Shown: positions 1 through 11,600 of the stretch, one piece after another
Position numbering within the stretch: the first letter of the stretch is position 1
Layout: each line of letters begins with the position of its first letter
NCBI GenBank assembly: GCA_963924555.1
Contig: OZ004586.1
Span: 1,736,001-1,800,000, forward strand
Reading direction: 5' to 3'
Length of the DNA: 64,000 nt
Origin: Crambe crambe
Lineage: Eukaryota; Porifera; Demospongiae; Poecilosclerida; Crambeidae
Made by a program: the position numbers and the translations under genes
Notes under the pieces: generated by a model
What the model was told of the DNA's origin: nothing
Databases searched by the model: none
Seen by the model: the letters and a program-made list of their open reading frames with translations, nothing else

Positions 1-1127
1 AACTAAAAGAATACGAAACCATACAATACAGAATGTATCTTTTTTTTTTAAATAAATAGAATCAAGTTGCATGGTTTCTTTCTCACATCAATATATTCAC
101 TCACTGAATTCCATAGCTGGCAAGGAAGTTGGTACACTCTCACCAGCACAATTTACAGCAAAGATTGAGACATTATACTGCACATTGTGAGCAAAAGTTA
201 TATTAAAAGGAGAAGGGTGATATCTCATAATTCTACTGAAACCCATCATAGGTGCTGGTGTGACAGTGATCAAGTAGCTGTCTATAACTCTCTCTGTATT
301 GATCCCACGTGGCTGGTCCCAATGAAAAGTTAGAGTAGTCTCTAGTACCATGCTATATTCTTGTATAGTGGTGAAATTCAGTGGAGCATTGGGAGCTGAA
401 AAAAAAGTAAACATGCAAGGTCAAATAAATTGCATGCAACTAACTTTATAACAGCCTACCAGATGTGTTGACTGCAATTTTCTCCTGATCACTCTCATAT
501 CCAGCAAGATTGCACTCCAGCAAAGTCCCATTCACAATGGCGTCTCCCAAAACTGTCAACTTGATAACAGACTCTATGTATCCACTGGCTCTGAATTTGG
601 TCAAAGTAGCACTGACGTTCATGCCAAGATCATTGACAGTATTACGAATAGAGTGGGCATCGTAAGTGAATGTTATAGAGGAGTTCCCAGGGAAGGTGAC
701 AACCCATGTTAGTTGTAAATAGACAGCATTTGACACTATGCTGCAGTTGTATAATATAGTATCCCCGGGACATTCAATATCAGATCGAGAGTTGTTTCGC
801 TGAATAAAATCTAAGCTCAAAGAAACTAAAAAATTATATAATTATTGTGGACTTCTGAACTTATGGAATGCCTGTACCTCTAAGTTCAATACACAGAGTG
901 CTTGGATCTGGTTCCCATCCATAACTGAAGTTCTTGTAATTGCATATGATATCTATTGGACTGATTGGAGTGTATCCAGCGCTACACTGGATAGCCACAG
1001 TAGAATTTGTTGTGGTATTCACAATATTTTCAATGGCAGATGCGTTTCTAAGCAATGAGAGTGGGCTTTGACAGTCCACTATTAATATTGATGCATAGTA
1101 AATACAGATAATCTATATAATAATAGG

Positions 1128-1226
<99 letters not shown>

Positions 1227-4010
1227 CTACCCAACTACCTAGGTACAGAGCCTATGCAAATGTGGGGGTATTAGGGTTACATGCCCCACCCCCCCCCCCC
1301 CCCCCCCCCACAACTTTTAATCCCAGTAGTTAGTGCAGCCCCTCTTATTGGCTGTGCCCTCCAATGGAAAGTGCATTCCTACGTACATCTACAGGAGGTA
1401 TAAGGGCTTGAGAGGAAAAGTTCCATTTCCTCCTGGTCCATGTAGAGAGGTTCTAGGCTAGATATACCTGTTATTTCCAATCGAAAGCCTGTGGTAGCAT
1501 TAGCAGGAAGGGATGACCTGGACACTACTGCTTTGTAGTATCCATTATCATACACCTCTAAATTTTGAATGATTAAACGAGTGTTACCCTCCAGAAATGT
1601 AAAGTTTTCTCCTGACGTGATCCTATTGCCCCTGTGATCATACCACTGAATCTCATCAGGAGTCACAGGAGGATTTCCAGCAGTGTATACTTTGAGTGAT
1701 ACATTTCCACCTTCTGGACCAAGAAAATGTGGTCTTTCTGGTTGAACTGCTAAGGGACCTGTATACAGTAATAGAAGGCAGGGAAATAGCTATGGTCGAA
1801 GTATTTCCCTCTTAGGTTACATGTGCTGTTGACATAGAAACAACATAATACCTGTAGCTACACTTTACGTAGTTCATAACTGTATAGCCATAGATATTCT
1901 ACTGCTATGTTATAGATATTCTACTGCTATGTTGGCTGTGTAATTATGAATGAAGCACATTTAGTTGCTGAGGCTATTCTATAGGCATCCTGAAACCTGC
2001 ATGAAAACTTTGCCAGTCCTGCAAAAGAAGAAAGAGACTACTATTCTGCCCAGGCCATGTTAGCTACATGTTGCATGCTAGAATTGACAATTTGATAGTT
2101 TCTCCTTGGCAATTTGCCAAGGAGAAGCCGATCGAACTGTCCAATCAACCTAGTCGTTTATTGCCCAGCAGTGTACTTTCTGTATCTGGGGCAGATATAA
2201 ATCACAGTTTTCAATACCTGGGGGAGATATACGTACTAGCAACAGCTATAGCAATGGGATGTAATTGCCATAATTCTTACAGCACCATGCAATAACTCAG
2301 CATACAAACCTCCAGTGATATTGAGTGTAATCCTGTCTCCTCTTGAAGTGTCTCTGCATATATAAATTCCCAAATCTGAAGTTCCCACAGGAAGTCCACC
2401 AGCAGACATGTTCAGTAACAATCCATCCTCCACAGGATGAGTTGGAAACCTCTGTGAACCATTCTCTCTTTCCCATACCAAATTATCATTCCCATGAAAG
2501 CTTAGGCATTCGATAGAATGATACACTGATGGACCTTCTAGATCCAGTGCAGCCACAACTTCTACTTGTTTACGTGAGGTGAGCATATCCACCATACTTG
2601 TTCTCAGGTAGTAAAGTGTGAGTAATGCTGCATTTTTTTTTCATTGTTACATAAGCTAAGGACAGGATCACTTATAGATATATTATGATAAAGAACTTAC
2701 GCAAAATTTGGGCAGTGATTGAGATGTTTTGAGAGCCAAATTCATTACTGGCCATACATGTATAAAGGCTAGAAACTTCTGCATGGCTTACTCTCATTAT
2801 TGTTAACTCCATTCTGCTGCTATTAAAAGATAACAACAACTTTGGATTACTGGCCTCATTAAGAACCGATCCATTGTATATCCATTGCACAATTGAAGCA
2901 GGAACACCTTCATAATTGCAAGCTGCCATAAGAGTGCTACCAATACGAAGAAACTTAATTCTTTCAGTAGTGGAGATTTCAGAACCAACTACATAAATGA
3001 AATACAAAGAGTTTTGTGATTCCTAAAACCAGAAAGAATTAATCTTATACACAAAGTTTGGTAGCTACTGCTTAAAATTACATCCGTTCTTTTGTTGTTA
3101 TTTTTGTTTATTTGTTGTAATTGTTGTCGTTTTGGGATAATAGTTGAAACTTACATTGCACTGTAATATTGACAGGTTCTGAAAATAGTACATCTCCATC
3201 TGCAAAGTGAGTTCTACAGTAGTAAACTCCTGCATCATTCCTGCTGATACGTGGAAAAGAAAGTGAGTTATTTACTGAGGCAACATTCAAATTTGAGTCA
3301 ATGAAATCTGTTGCAGGTGATGCTTTTTTTAATCCAGTGTGGTTATCATCGGTACAGTTCACAAAAACTGAATCAGTTTCATTCACTACGATCACAGTAC
3401 TGTTCTGTATAACTGGATGGAGATGGGCTACAAGGAATAATAAGGGATGATGAGCATCATGCATGCTCACATTAGCTAGCCCATGAAACAATAAGTTGAA
3501 CATACCTGAAGATCTTATAATAGCTCTTAACTCAGGGTCTAATATGGTCACTTGGCAAATCACTGTCACTTCACTTGCTGGACTAGATTTTCCATCACTG
3601 ATGATGCGACTGACATTGAAGAACGTAAGGACTCCGTTAACATTTTGAATACGAGTTGGATCCCGATGACCACCATCATAATGAGGTATAGGAAAATTGT
3701 CCCTTGCAGGTTCTATTACTGAAAACAGACTGCCACGTGAACTAACACTACCCGCCCAAACACATTGAAAACAAACTGTTTCTAAGCTTGTGTTTACAAA
3801 GATAACATCATCATACTGTTGTCTTACTTTCACACAGTTATGAACAGCACCTAGAGTGAATCAAAATGTCAGAACATAATGGCCTGGGTGTCACACAGCA
3901 AGTGCATAGTGCAGTTGTGATATTCCACTAGCTTCAACTTATCTAGGTACTAGTTACTTACCAAACAAATAACAGAGTGCCAACACCGATAAAGAATTCC
4001 TTACCTCCAT
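1..4010 (-). CDS. Ig/Sushi/FN3 modular extracellular protein, 5' part of gene (3' end outside window)
   Basis: I do not recognise a specific orthologue. ATG at 4010 opens a signal-peptide exon (4010-3962, MEVRNSLSVLALCYLFG). Predicted further exons are 3850-3506 and 3427-3155 (Ig), 2988-2701 (Ig, with W and YTCMA), 2627-2310 (Ig), 1758-1468 (Ig-like without clear Cys pair), 1078-878 (67-residue Sushi/CCP module starting DCQSP), 825-460 (Ig-like) and 395-105 (FN3, with W near DQPRG). All have GT/AG borders, all junctions are phase 1, and every internal exon is a multiple of 3, which strongly supports the model. The 1078/1468 intron holds a GA microsatellite and a poly-C run. The product is probably a secreted or membrane adhesion or recognition protein. 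Whether a TM or kinase follows cannot be seen because the gene runs off the left edge. Confidence 0.75.
1131..1224. repeat. (GA)n microsatellite
   Basis: About 47 uninterrupted GA dinucleotides inside an intron of the Ig/Sushi gene. A poly-C run follows at about 1287-1309 in the same intron. Confidence 0.97.
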
Positions 4011-4039
4011 GACCTGTCGCTTAGCTACGTAATGATGCA

Positions 4040-4094
4040 CATGCGCATGCGCATATGCGTTGTTCTTTGGCTATTGCACATGCGCAGTACGGCA
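4040..4094. promoter_or_regulatory. GC-rich palindromic elements upstream of the Ig/Sushi gene
   Basis: The stretch contains ATGCGCATGCGCAT, which resembles the palindromic NRF-1 consensus, and then TGCACATGCGCAGTACGG. It lies 30-85 bp upstream of the ATG at 4010. Nearly the same second element (TGCACATGCGCAGTACGG) recurs about 190 bp upstream of gene C at 8005-8023. Binding by an NRF-1-like factor is inferred only from the motif. Confidence 0.4.
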
Positions 4095-4713
4095 AAAGCT
4101 AGCTACCCCGAGAAGAAAGATTCTCAACAATCGAAAAGGAATGCTTAGCAATTAAACTGGGCACCAAGATTTCCAGACATAGCTATTATCTAACTACTAG
4201 CTGGAGAGGCACCATTCACAACTGAATGGCTGGACAGAGTGAAGGAGAATAATGCAAGACTGACAAGGTTCCTCCAACCATAATATCAAGTGACATATCA
4301 ACCAGGAAGCAGGAACTGGAATTAATGCCGACAGGCCTGTTGTTGCCAGAGAAGGATGTAGGAGGAAGGAAATTATTATTTGTGTGTCTTGTGGATATGT
4401 TTTGGAGCTTTCCATGAACCTGCTGCATGTTCTAGAAATTTTCATTGAATAATGTATAAATAGGCCTTGAATCCCTTGATTTTTGTGTAGAGGAGTCTCT
4501 GTTTTTACTATCCTAACTTTCTTGTGCAGCATGTGAGTTCTTCACACATAGTACAGTAGCTAGTTTTTCAGAGCCACCCAGAATCCCCCCTCTGGAATTA
4601 CCCTGTTGGACTTATAACTACCACCTATGAGTATAAAAGAAACAGTCTTTCATAGACTTAGTCCATAGCTAGCTAGCTATTTTTTTTCTACTTTATTGTC
4701 ACACTATAGTAGA

Positions 4714-5028
4714 CAGTGGCATAGGAAGATGATTTTGAATTGGGGGGGGGGGGGGGCACCTAAGTTTTAGTTAAGACCACGCCTATTTTACGGGGGGGGG
4801 GGGGGTGGCACTACCGACTAGTTTTTAGAAAAAAAAAGACTCCAAAGTAGTTTATTCTTCTTTCAACTGTACAGTACTTCTTAAATTGATAAAGTGAAGA
4901 AAAAAGAGCATTCTGCAATAGCAATTATGCAATTAATAGCTGAACATAGGGGGGCCCTGCCCCCTGTCTGAAAATAAATAATGGGGGGGGGGGGCCTGGC
5001 CCCTGTGGCCCCTTGTTCCTACGCCAGT
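4714..5028. mobile_element. hAT-like MITE
   Basis: Starts CAGTGGCATAGGAA and ends TTCCTACGCCAGTG, imperfect terminal inverted repeats of the CAGTGGCGTAGGAA kind common in hAT-derived non-autonomous elements. Flanks share GTAGA, a possible partial target duplication. The interior has no coding potential and carries three poly-G runs (4742-4757, 4793-4804, 4984-4994). It lies between the Ig/Sushi gene and the end of gene C. Confidence 0.6.
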
Positions 5029-5183
5029 GGTAGAATATGCAGTTTCATGCAGATCATCTTTCTTAATGAATCAAAATTACCTCACAACAAGTTAGCTAGT
5101 TAGCTAGTATACATAACAATGCAGTAGAGCTATATTATATTAAAGTCACTCCACTTGAAATTATAGTAAACAGTTATAACAGT

Positions 5184-7816
5184 TCAGGGGCAAGTGGAAG
5201 GAGCAGCAGTACCCAGAATAGTTGGTGGGCAATCTTCAAAAATAGCGATTCTTCAGTTAATGAATAACCAATTAGCTATATTCAACAGCTTACCCAGAAT
5301 AATTGAATCAGACCAAACCCCATTGATCAATGCTGTCTTTACACGCACCTGTAATGGTAATCAACATGCAACTATTATGTCAGCGTGGCTCTCTGTCAAT
5401 ATCTATAGGTTACCTTTACATGTGTGTTTCCCTGCACACTCTCCAAATCTCCATCCTCCACAATGTGGAAGATTTCATCTCTTTCCTTCCTCACAACCAC
5501 ACTTTCGTTTTTCCCAGGAAGAAAGAATGAAACATCGTACCCAGTGATTGCACCATATGCTTTGGAGGGAGCCTTCCAGTGTACCACACAACGGAAAGAA
5601 CGAACAAAACAAGGAGCTTCAGCAGCTGTTGTGATTCAGATGTCAGCAATATGTAGCCATAGCTATAGCTATACTCTAGTAAACCCTGAATTTTGACCCC
5701 ATAACCCGAATTGGGTACCATTAATGTAACTCAGGCTGGATTCAACCCACATTCAGATGTGTGGTTAAAAGAGTTGTATCCTAGTAGCTAGCTATATATA
5801 CTTTGTGCAGTGTAGTGGGAAGACTGAATTTTGAATCTGTTGATTAAATCCTCATATAAACAGGGCTGACCTGTATAGTCATCGATAGTATACTAGCAAC
5901 TGTTATTATACAGTGATGAAAGATAGCCATGTCTTAGCAGTTGCATAACTTAGAACATGGGTGTGTGGCTAATTTTCCTTTCCACTGCATAACTTACATA
6001 TATTTCCTGAAGTAGCTGTTACTTCACACCACCTCTTCTCCTCCCCTGCAAGGTCCTGGTCACTCACTCCATTGTGCACTGTCACTCTAATGCTATAGTT
6101 GGTCAGAGGCCTCAGTCCTGATACAGTGTACTGCAAAATAGGAGAGGTGCTGATGTATGGATTGCTATTGTGTTTTATAAAGCTTCCTGGGCGGTCTGGG
6201 TTGCTATAGTGAATATTGTAGTAATCTTCCCTTCCTGTAATGGCAGGACGATTCCATTTCACAGTGATACTATTCTTGCTGGGATCCACTGTTAGGCCAG
6301 TACATGCTGATGGAGGTCCTGATAAAGAATTTATCACAGCCATAATTATTTCATGGCATATATCAAAGGCTTACTGGTGCAGGGGACATGGATGTCCTCC
6401 TGTGGACTCCTGTAGTATCCACACACACACTTGCACATCTCACTGCTCTCAAAAGTAGTGATGCTGTAGCTTGGACAAGGTATACACATTGAGTAGCTGT
6501 CACAAGCTCGTGAAATGTAGTGACCCACAGGACAAGCTGCATGATGGAGCATACAGTTATGATAAAAGAGAGAGGTGAGCAAATGAAATCTTCACTTGTA
6601 AGATCTCGTGCATCCTTATTGCCAACCACATCCCTCACGATGCAAGTGAATTTGCCAACAAAATGTAAAGCATCTAGAACAAAAAGGGTGTGCTGGTAAG
6701 TTGCAGAAGATCTATCAGTGATCATTTGGGATTGTGAGAAGTCCAAATTGTCTCCTGTGATCTCAACCCCATCTTTCATCCAAGTGACTGAGTCCACAGG
6801 TCCCCCACTGGATACACATGTTAGAGTCAGTGTAGCACGATCATAGTCAAAGGAGGTGATAGTAGGAATACCTGTACGTACAATATCACAATAATGATAG
6901 GGTCTAGCTGATAGCTAGCTATCCCCTTTTCTTACCCTATCATAAGCTAGATAGCTACTGCTGTGGCAGATACATAATGGCTAGATATACTTACTGCTGT
7001 GCTGCATCTAGCTACATAATTATGATGCAGCACAGTAGTAAATTAAGTACCAGTTATGGCAGTAGTAGTCACAGCATCAGTGGTGGTAGCAGGAGTGGTG
7101 GAAATGGTGGTAGGCCCATCAGTGGTCGTGGTGGAGCTACCTCCACAGAGGACATCAACATAAGGTTTGCGCCCAACATATTCACGACTACGAAATCGAA
7201 TACTTCTGCCAAAGGTATTTTCGTTCGATGCTGAAATAATTACACCATAGTTATTCTGTCCATTCTTCCAATTTCTAGCTGCATTGGTGATATTCCACTT
7301 GACATAGCCTGATGAATCACGGTTAGAAATTGTGAGAGTGTCATCAACATATGATTTAGCATCAGTATCATCAAGTCCGAGATATGATGTGCTCCATGGT
7401 GCAGAGTGAAACCTATTGTAACGAGTTGCTTGATTTTCAGTCCAACTCTTCAAAACTTGGCGCACTTGAAGTGGTCTAGGGATAAAGGGGGCTTGCTGTT
7501 CAGTCTGCCAATTTGCTTTGTGGGCATACCAGTAGTAGAGATACATGTGTGCCGATATAACTTGCTCACAAGAGGAAGGGATGTCTTCAAATTTCAGCAG
7601 GGATCGCTTCTTGGGATATTGAGGGATCAGTCCAACAATCAAAAAATTATTATAGTTATAATTACGTCCATTTTCCAATCATACGTCTGCAGTAACCTCT
7701 AATCGACAAAGATTTCCACCTGAAGAATTCGAAGGTATGCAGGTATAAGCAGAAGTTGTGTCCATCAGGAGTGCTACAAGCACCATGGCAACAACAGCTC
7801 GTGTTAACTTATTCAT
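5184..7816 (-). CDS. Gene C: secreted DNRLRE - Thr-stalk - Ig - Eph-type Cys-rich - FN3 - FN3 protein, with one in-frame TGA
   Basis: Exons: 7816-7051, 6871-6596, 6536-6375, 6318-5998, 5625-5414, 5348-5294, 5233-5184 (1842 nt, 614 codons including stop). The start is chosen because MNKLTRAVVAMVLVALLM..TSA is a clear signal peptide. A DNRLRE/CBM96-like beta domain follows (SLLKFEDIPSSC, WTENQAT, VKWNITNAARNW, FRSREYVGRKP), then a Thr-rich mucin-like stalk. Next come an Ig domain (C..W..FTC), an Eph-receptor-type Cys-rich module running across the splice into RPPSAC, two FN3 domains, and the tail DCPPTILGTAAPSTCP. No TM helix is visible, so it is probably secreted. The oddity is TGA at 7681-7679 inside the DNRLRE domain, in frame on both sides. 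It could be a nonsense allele, a sequence error, recoding, or an alternative 75-nt in-frame intron (7684-7610). The 3' block is paralogous to genes A and B. Confidence 0.65.
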
Positions 7817-7893
7817 AATCGTGAAAGAATAGTTCAACTTGTAAGAAGTATAGCTACTCCAACGATTATCGAACAACTAACGAGCTGCACTGC

Positions 7894-7943
7894 TAGTCTC
7901 GCGCACCAGACATACGTACAAGTGCGGCTTGCTAGCGAGACTA
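7894..7943. repeat. Short hairpin with TAGTCTCGC / GCGAGACTA termini
   Basis: Inverted 9-bp ends enclose about 30 bp just upstream of gene C. The same terminal word occurs in the larger foldback element at 62747-63094, so this is probably a minimal member of that family. Confidence 0.5.
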
Positions 7944-7980
7944 ATTGTACTATACTGCACAGCCAAAAATGAAACAGCCA

Positions 7981-8023
7981 CTGCGCATGTGCAGTACCTG
8001 GCTACTGCACATGCGCAGTACGG
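7981..8023. promoter_or_regulatory. GC-rich element upstream of gene C
   Basis: CTGCGCATGTGCAGTAC is followed by GCTACTGCACATGCGCAGTA, 165-207 bp upstream of the gene C ATG. The second part matches the element at 4072-4092 upstream of the next gene in the cluster. A shared regulatory module is plausible, but the arrangement could also be the remains of a repeat. Confidence 0.4.
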
Positions 8024-8602
8024 ACTTGCAATTGTGATTTGATGGTGTACTGTACATTATGCTAGTGTATTATGGCTACTTGAGTGGAAAAAAGCTATAG
8101 CTGGCTATTCCAATTATTTCAACTGGAATATTTAAAGTGTCTATGAAAGACCTGTTTCTGGTTTAGCTCATTGTTTAAATTGATCTCGTAGGCATATATA
8201 AGTGGGTTGATTCCAGATGGTGACTGTAGAGGACCCAGAGCAGGAGTTTGATAGTATACTAAATTTTAATTGGTACAATAACTGAACAACACTGACTAGA
8301 GCATAAATTCTCAACTAACTATACAGTTCAACTAAGCTCCTATTTATATTATAATTATACAAAAAAGGAAAAAAACAAGAAAAATATGCAATAACCACTA
8401 TCCCATTACATAATGCACAAATGGCAAATCATGAAAAAAAACCTGTCTCTAAAGGAGCACACACAGCACAAAGTAATTACTAATGAAATGATTGCACAAA
8501 CTAACCATCAATCCATCACAGTGACTTGGACATTAGCAATACACTACATATATTATAGCAGTAGAGTTACTGATTACTGTATGTATTTACAGTTATAACA
8601 GT

Positions 8603-11600
8603 TCAGGGTAGGCAAGTGGGAGGAGCAGCAGTACTCAAAATAGTCGGAGGGCAATCTTCAAAATAGAAAAGTATTATAGCAATTTCATAATAATTATTTA
8701 ACAGCTTACCCAGAATAATAGAACCAGACCAAGCTCCTTTGATTGATGCTGTCCATGCACGTACCTGTAATGGTAAAACCAATGTGTATAATTATAGGTA
8801 TATATTGTCAGTGTGGCTTGTGGCTGTCAGTCAATATATAGGGCACCTTTACATGTGTGTCTCCCCGCACACTCTCCAAATCTCCATCCTGCACAATGTG
8901 GAAAGTTTCATCTCTGTCCTTCCTCACAACCACACTTTCATTTTTCCCAGGAAGAAAGAATGAAACCTCATACCCAGTGATCACACCATATGCTCTGGAC
9001 GGAGCCTTCCAGTACACCACACAACGGAAAGAACCAACAGAACGAGGAGCTTCAGCATCTGTGTGGAGATTCAGATGTCAGCAATATAGCTAGCTATATT
9101 AGTAAGCCTTAGAATTTGACCTGGGATTCAACCCTGATTGGGTACATAAAACCAACCCAGGCAGGATTCAAGCAGCATTCAGATGTGGTTGAATCCTGTC
9201 TGAATGTGGGTTGAATCCTGTGAGTTAACCTCCATTCGGGTGTGGGTGTATCCAGATTAGCTGTGGTTTAGCTATATAGCTTCTGGATTAAGGATTCAAC
9301 CCACAGGAGATGTGGGTTGAATCCTGTGAGTTAATGATTCAACCCAAATAATCTTGTGAGTTAACCCACATTCAGGTGTGGGTTAAAACAGCTGTATTCA
9401 GATTACATGTGGTTTATAGCTTGATTGAGTGTTGAATCAGGATGCCCTCCCTGTTCACTTGAGGAGTTTTAATCCAGATTGTCTGCTCACTGCGCTGCAC
9501 TATAAGCATAGTATGATATAGCTAGCTAACCACAGCTAACCTGCTTTAACACAACCCACATCATCTGAATTCTGATTTGAAGTGTTAGCAACTGCTATTA
9601 ATGAAAGAGGGGGAAGATGTTGTTGCCTTAGCAGTTGCACAACTTAGAACATGGGTGTCAGAGGCAGATCCAGGAAGAACATGAAGGGTGGGGCTAGAAA
9701 TTTTTGTACAACCACACCCACTTTTGTGTAACAACATCCCATTTTGCTAAAACTCAATATACAGTAATAAATAAGAGTTCACTCCAATGATTGAGAACAA
9801 AAGTAGTAAAAGTGCTGCAAGGTTAGACTAGCAGCTTATGGTAGGAGCAATTAAATAGGAATCAAATCTGGGGGGAAGGGGGGCTAGAGCCCCCCCAGCC
9901 CCCCACTGAATCCACCCCTGGGTGTGTGGATATTCATTATAATTATCTTCCTTCTCACTGCAGGTAGCCATAACTTACGTATGTTTCCTGAAGTAGCTGT
10001 TACCTCACACCACCTCTTCTCCTCCCCTCCAGGGTCCTGGTCACTCACTCCATTGTTCACTGTCACTCTAATGGTGTAGTTGGTCAGAGGTCTCAGTCCT
10101 GATACAGTGTACTTCAAAAAATGGGAGGTGCTGATGTGGGGATTGGCATTGAATTTGGTGAAGTTTCCAGGGAGGTCTGGGTTGCTATGGTGAATGTCGT
10201 AGTAGTAATCTTCTCTTCCTGTAATGGCAGGACGATTCCATCTCACAGTGATACTATTCTCTCTGGTTCTGTCCACTGTTAGGCCAGTGCATGCTGATGG
10301 AGGTCCTGAGTTGAAAACACACACAGGATAGCTATTATAACAATCACAAATTTTAAAGGCTAACTGGTGCAGGAGACATGAAGGTCCTCCTGTGGACTCC
10401 TGTAGTATCCATGCAAACACTTGCACATCTCACTGCTCTCAGGACTAGTGAAGCTATAGCTTGGACAAGGCACACACACCGAGTAGCCATCATAAGTTGG
10501 TGAAATGTAGTGACCCACAGGACAAGCTGCATACATGATGGAGTAATGCATATGAGATATTGAGAGATATAGTTAACTGTCTACTTCACTTGTAAGATCT
10601 CTTGTGTCATTGTTGCCAACCACATCCCTCACAATGCAAGTGAATCTTCCCACAAAGTGTAACACATTCCTAACAGAAAGAGTGTGCTGGTAAGTGGCAG
10701 AAGATATGTCAGTGACGATTTGAGATAGTGAGAAGTCTGGATCATCTCCTGTGATCTCAACCCCATCTTTCATCCAAGTGACAGAGTCCACAGGTCCCCC
10801 ACTGGATACACATGTCAGAGTCAGTGTTGCACGATCATAGTCAAAAGAAGTGATAGCAAGAATACCTAGTGTGCATGGTATATACGTCACTGACAGGGCA
10901 TCCGAGTATAATAATAGTCAAGATGATCTTAGCAAGTATAACTTACGCATTTCCCCTGAAGTAGCTGTTACCTCACACCACCTCTTCTCCTCTCCTGCAA
11001 GGTCCTGGTCACTCACTCCATTGTGCACTGTCACTCTAATGGTGTAGTTGGTCAGAGGCCTCAGTCCTGATACAGTATACTGTAGAAAAGGAGCGGTGCT
11101 GATGTAAGGGTTGGTGCTAAATTTTGTGAAGTTTCCTGGGAGGTCTGGGTTGCTATGATGAATGTTGTAAAAGTAATCTCTCCTTCCTGTAATAGCAGGA
11201 CGATTCCATCTCACAGTGATACTGTTCTCTCTGGTTCTTTGGTGATCCACTGTTAGGCCAGTACAAGCTGAAGGAGGTCCTGACAAAGATTTGAAGAAAT
11301 AAAGTCATTCACACAACATGTTACTGTAACTACAATACTATTAGTTTATATATACACACATGCACTTTGCACCCATACAGAGTTGAAAATACTCACACAG
11401 GATATCAATATGATCACAAATTCAAGGCTTACTGGTGCAAGGGACATGGATATGCTCCTGTGGACTCCTGTAGTATCCATGCAGACACTTGCACATCTCA
11501 CTGCTCTCAGGACTAGTGAAACTGTAGCTGGGACAAGGCACACAAACTGAGTAGTCACCATAAGTTGGTGAAATGTAGTGACCCACAGGACAAGCTGCAT

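Noticed and set aside
7043..7678. Independent gene starting with a TTG codon just after the TGA in gene C
   Set aside because: It would lack a signal peptide and begin mid-domain. The upstream signal-peptide segment is in the same frame, so an interrupted single exon is the simpler reading.
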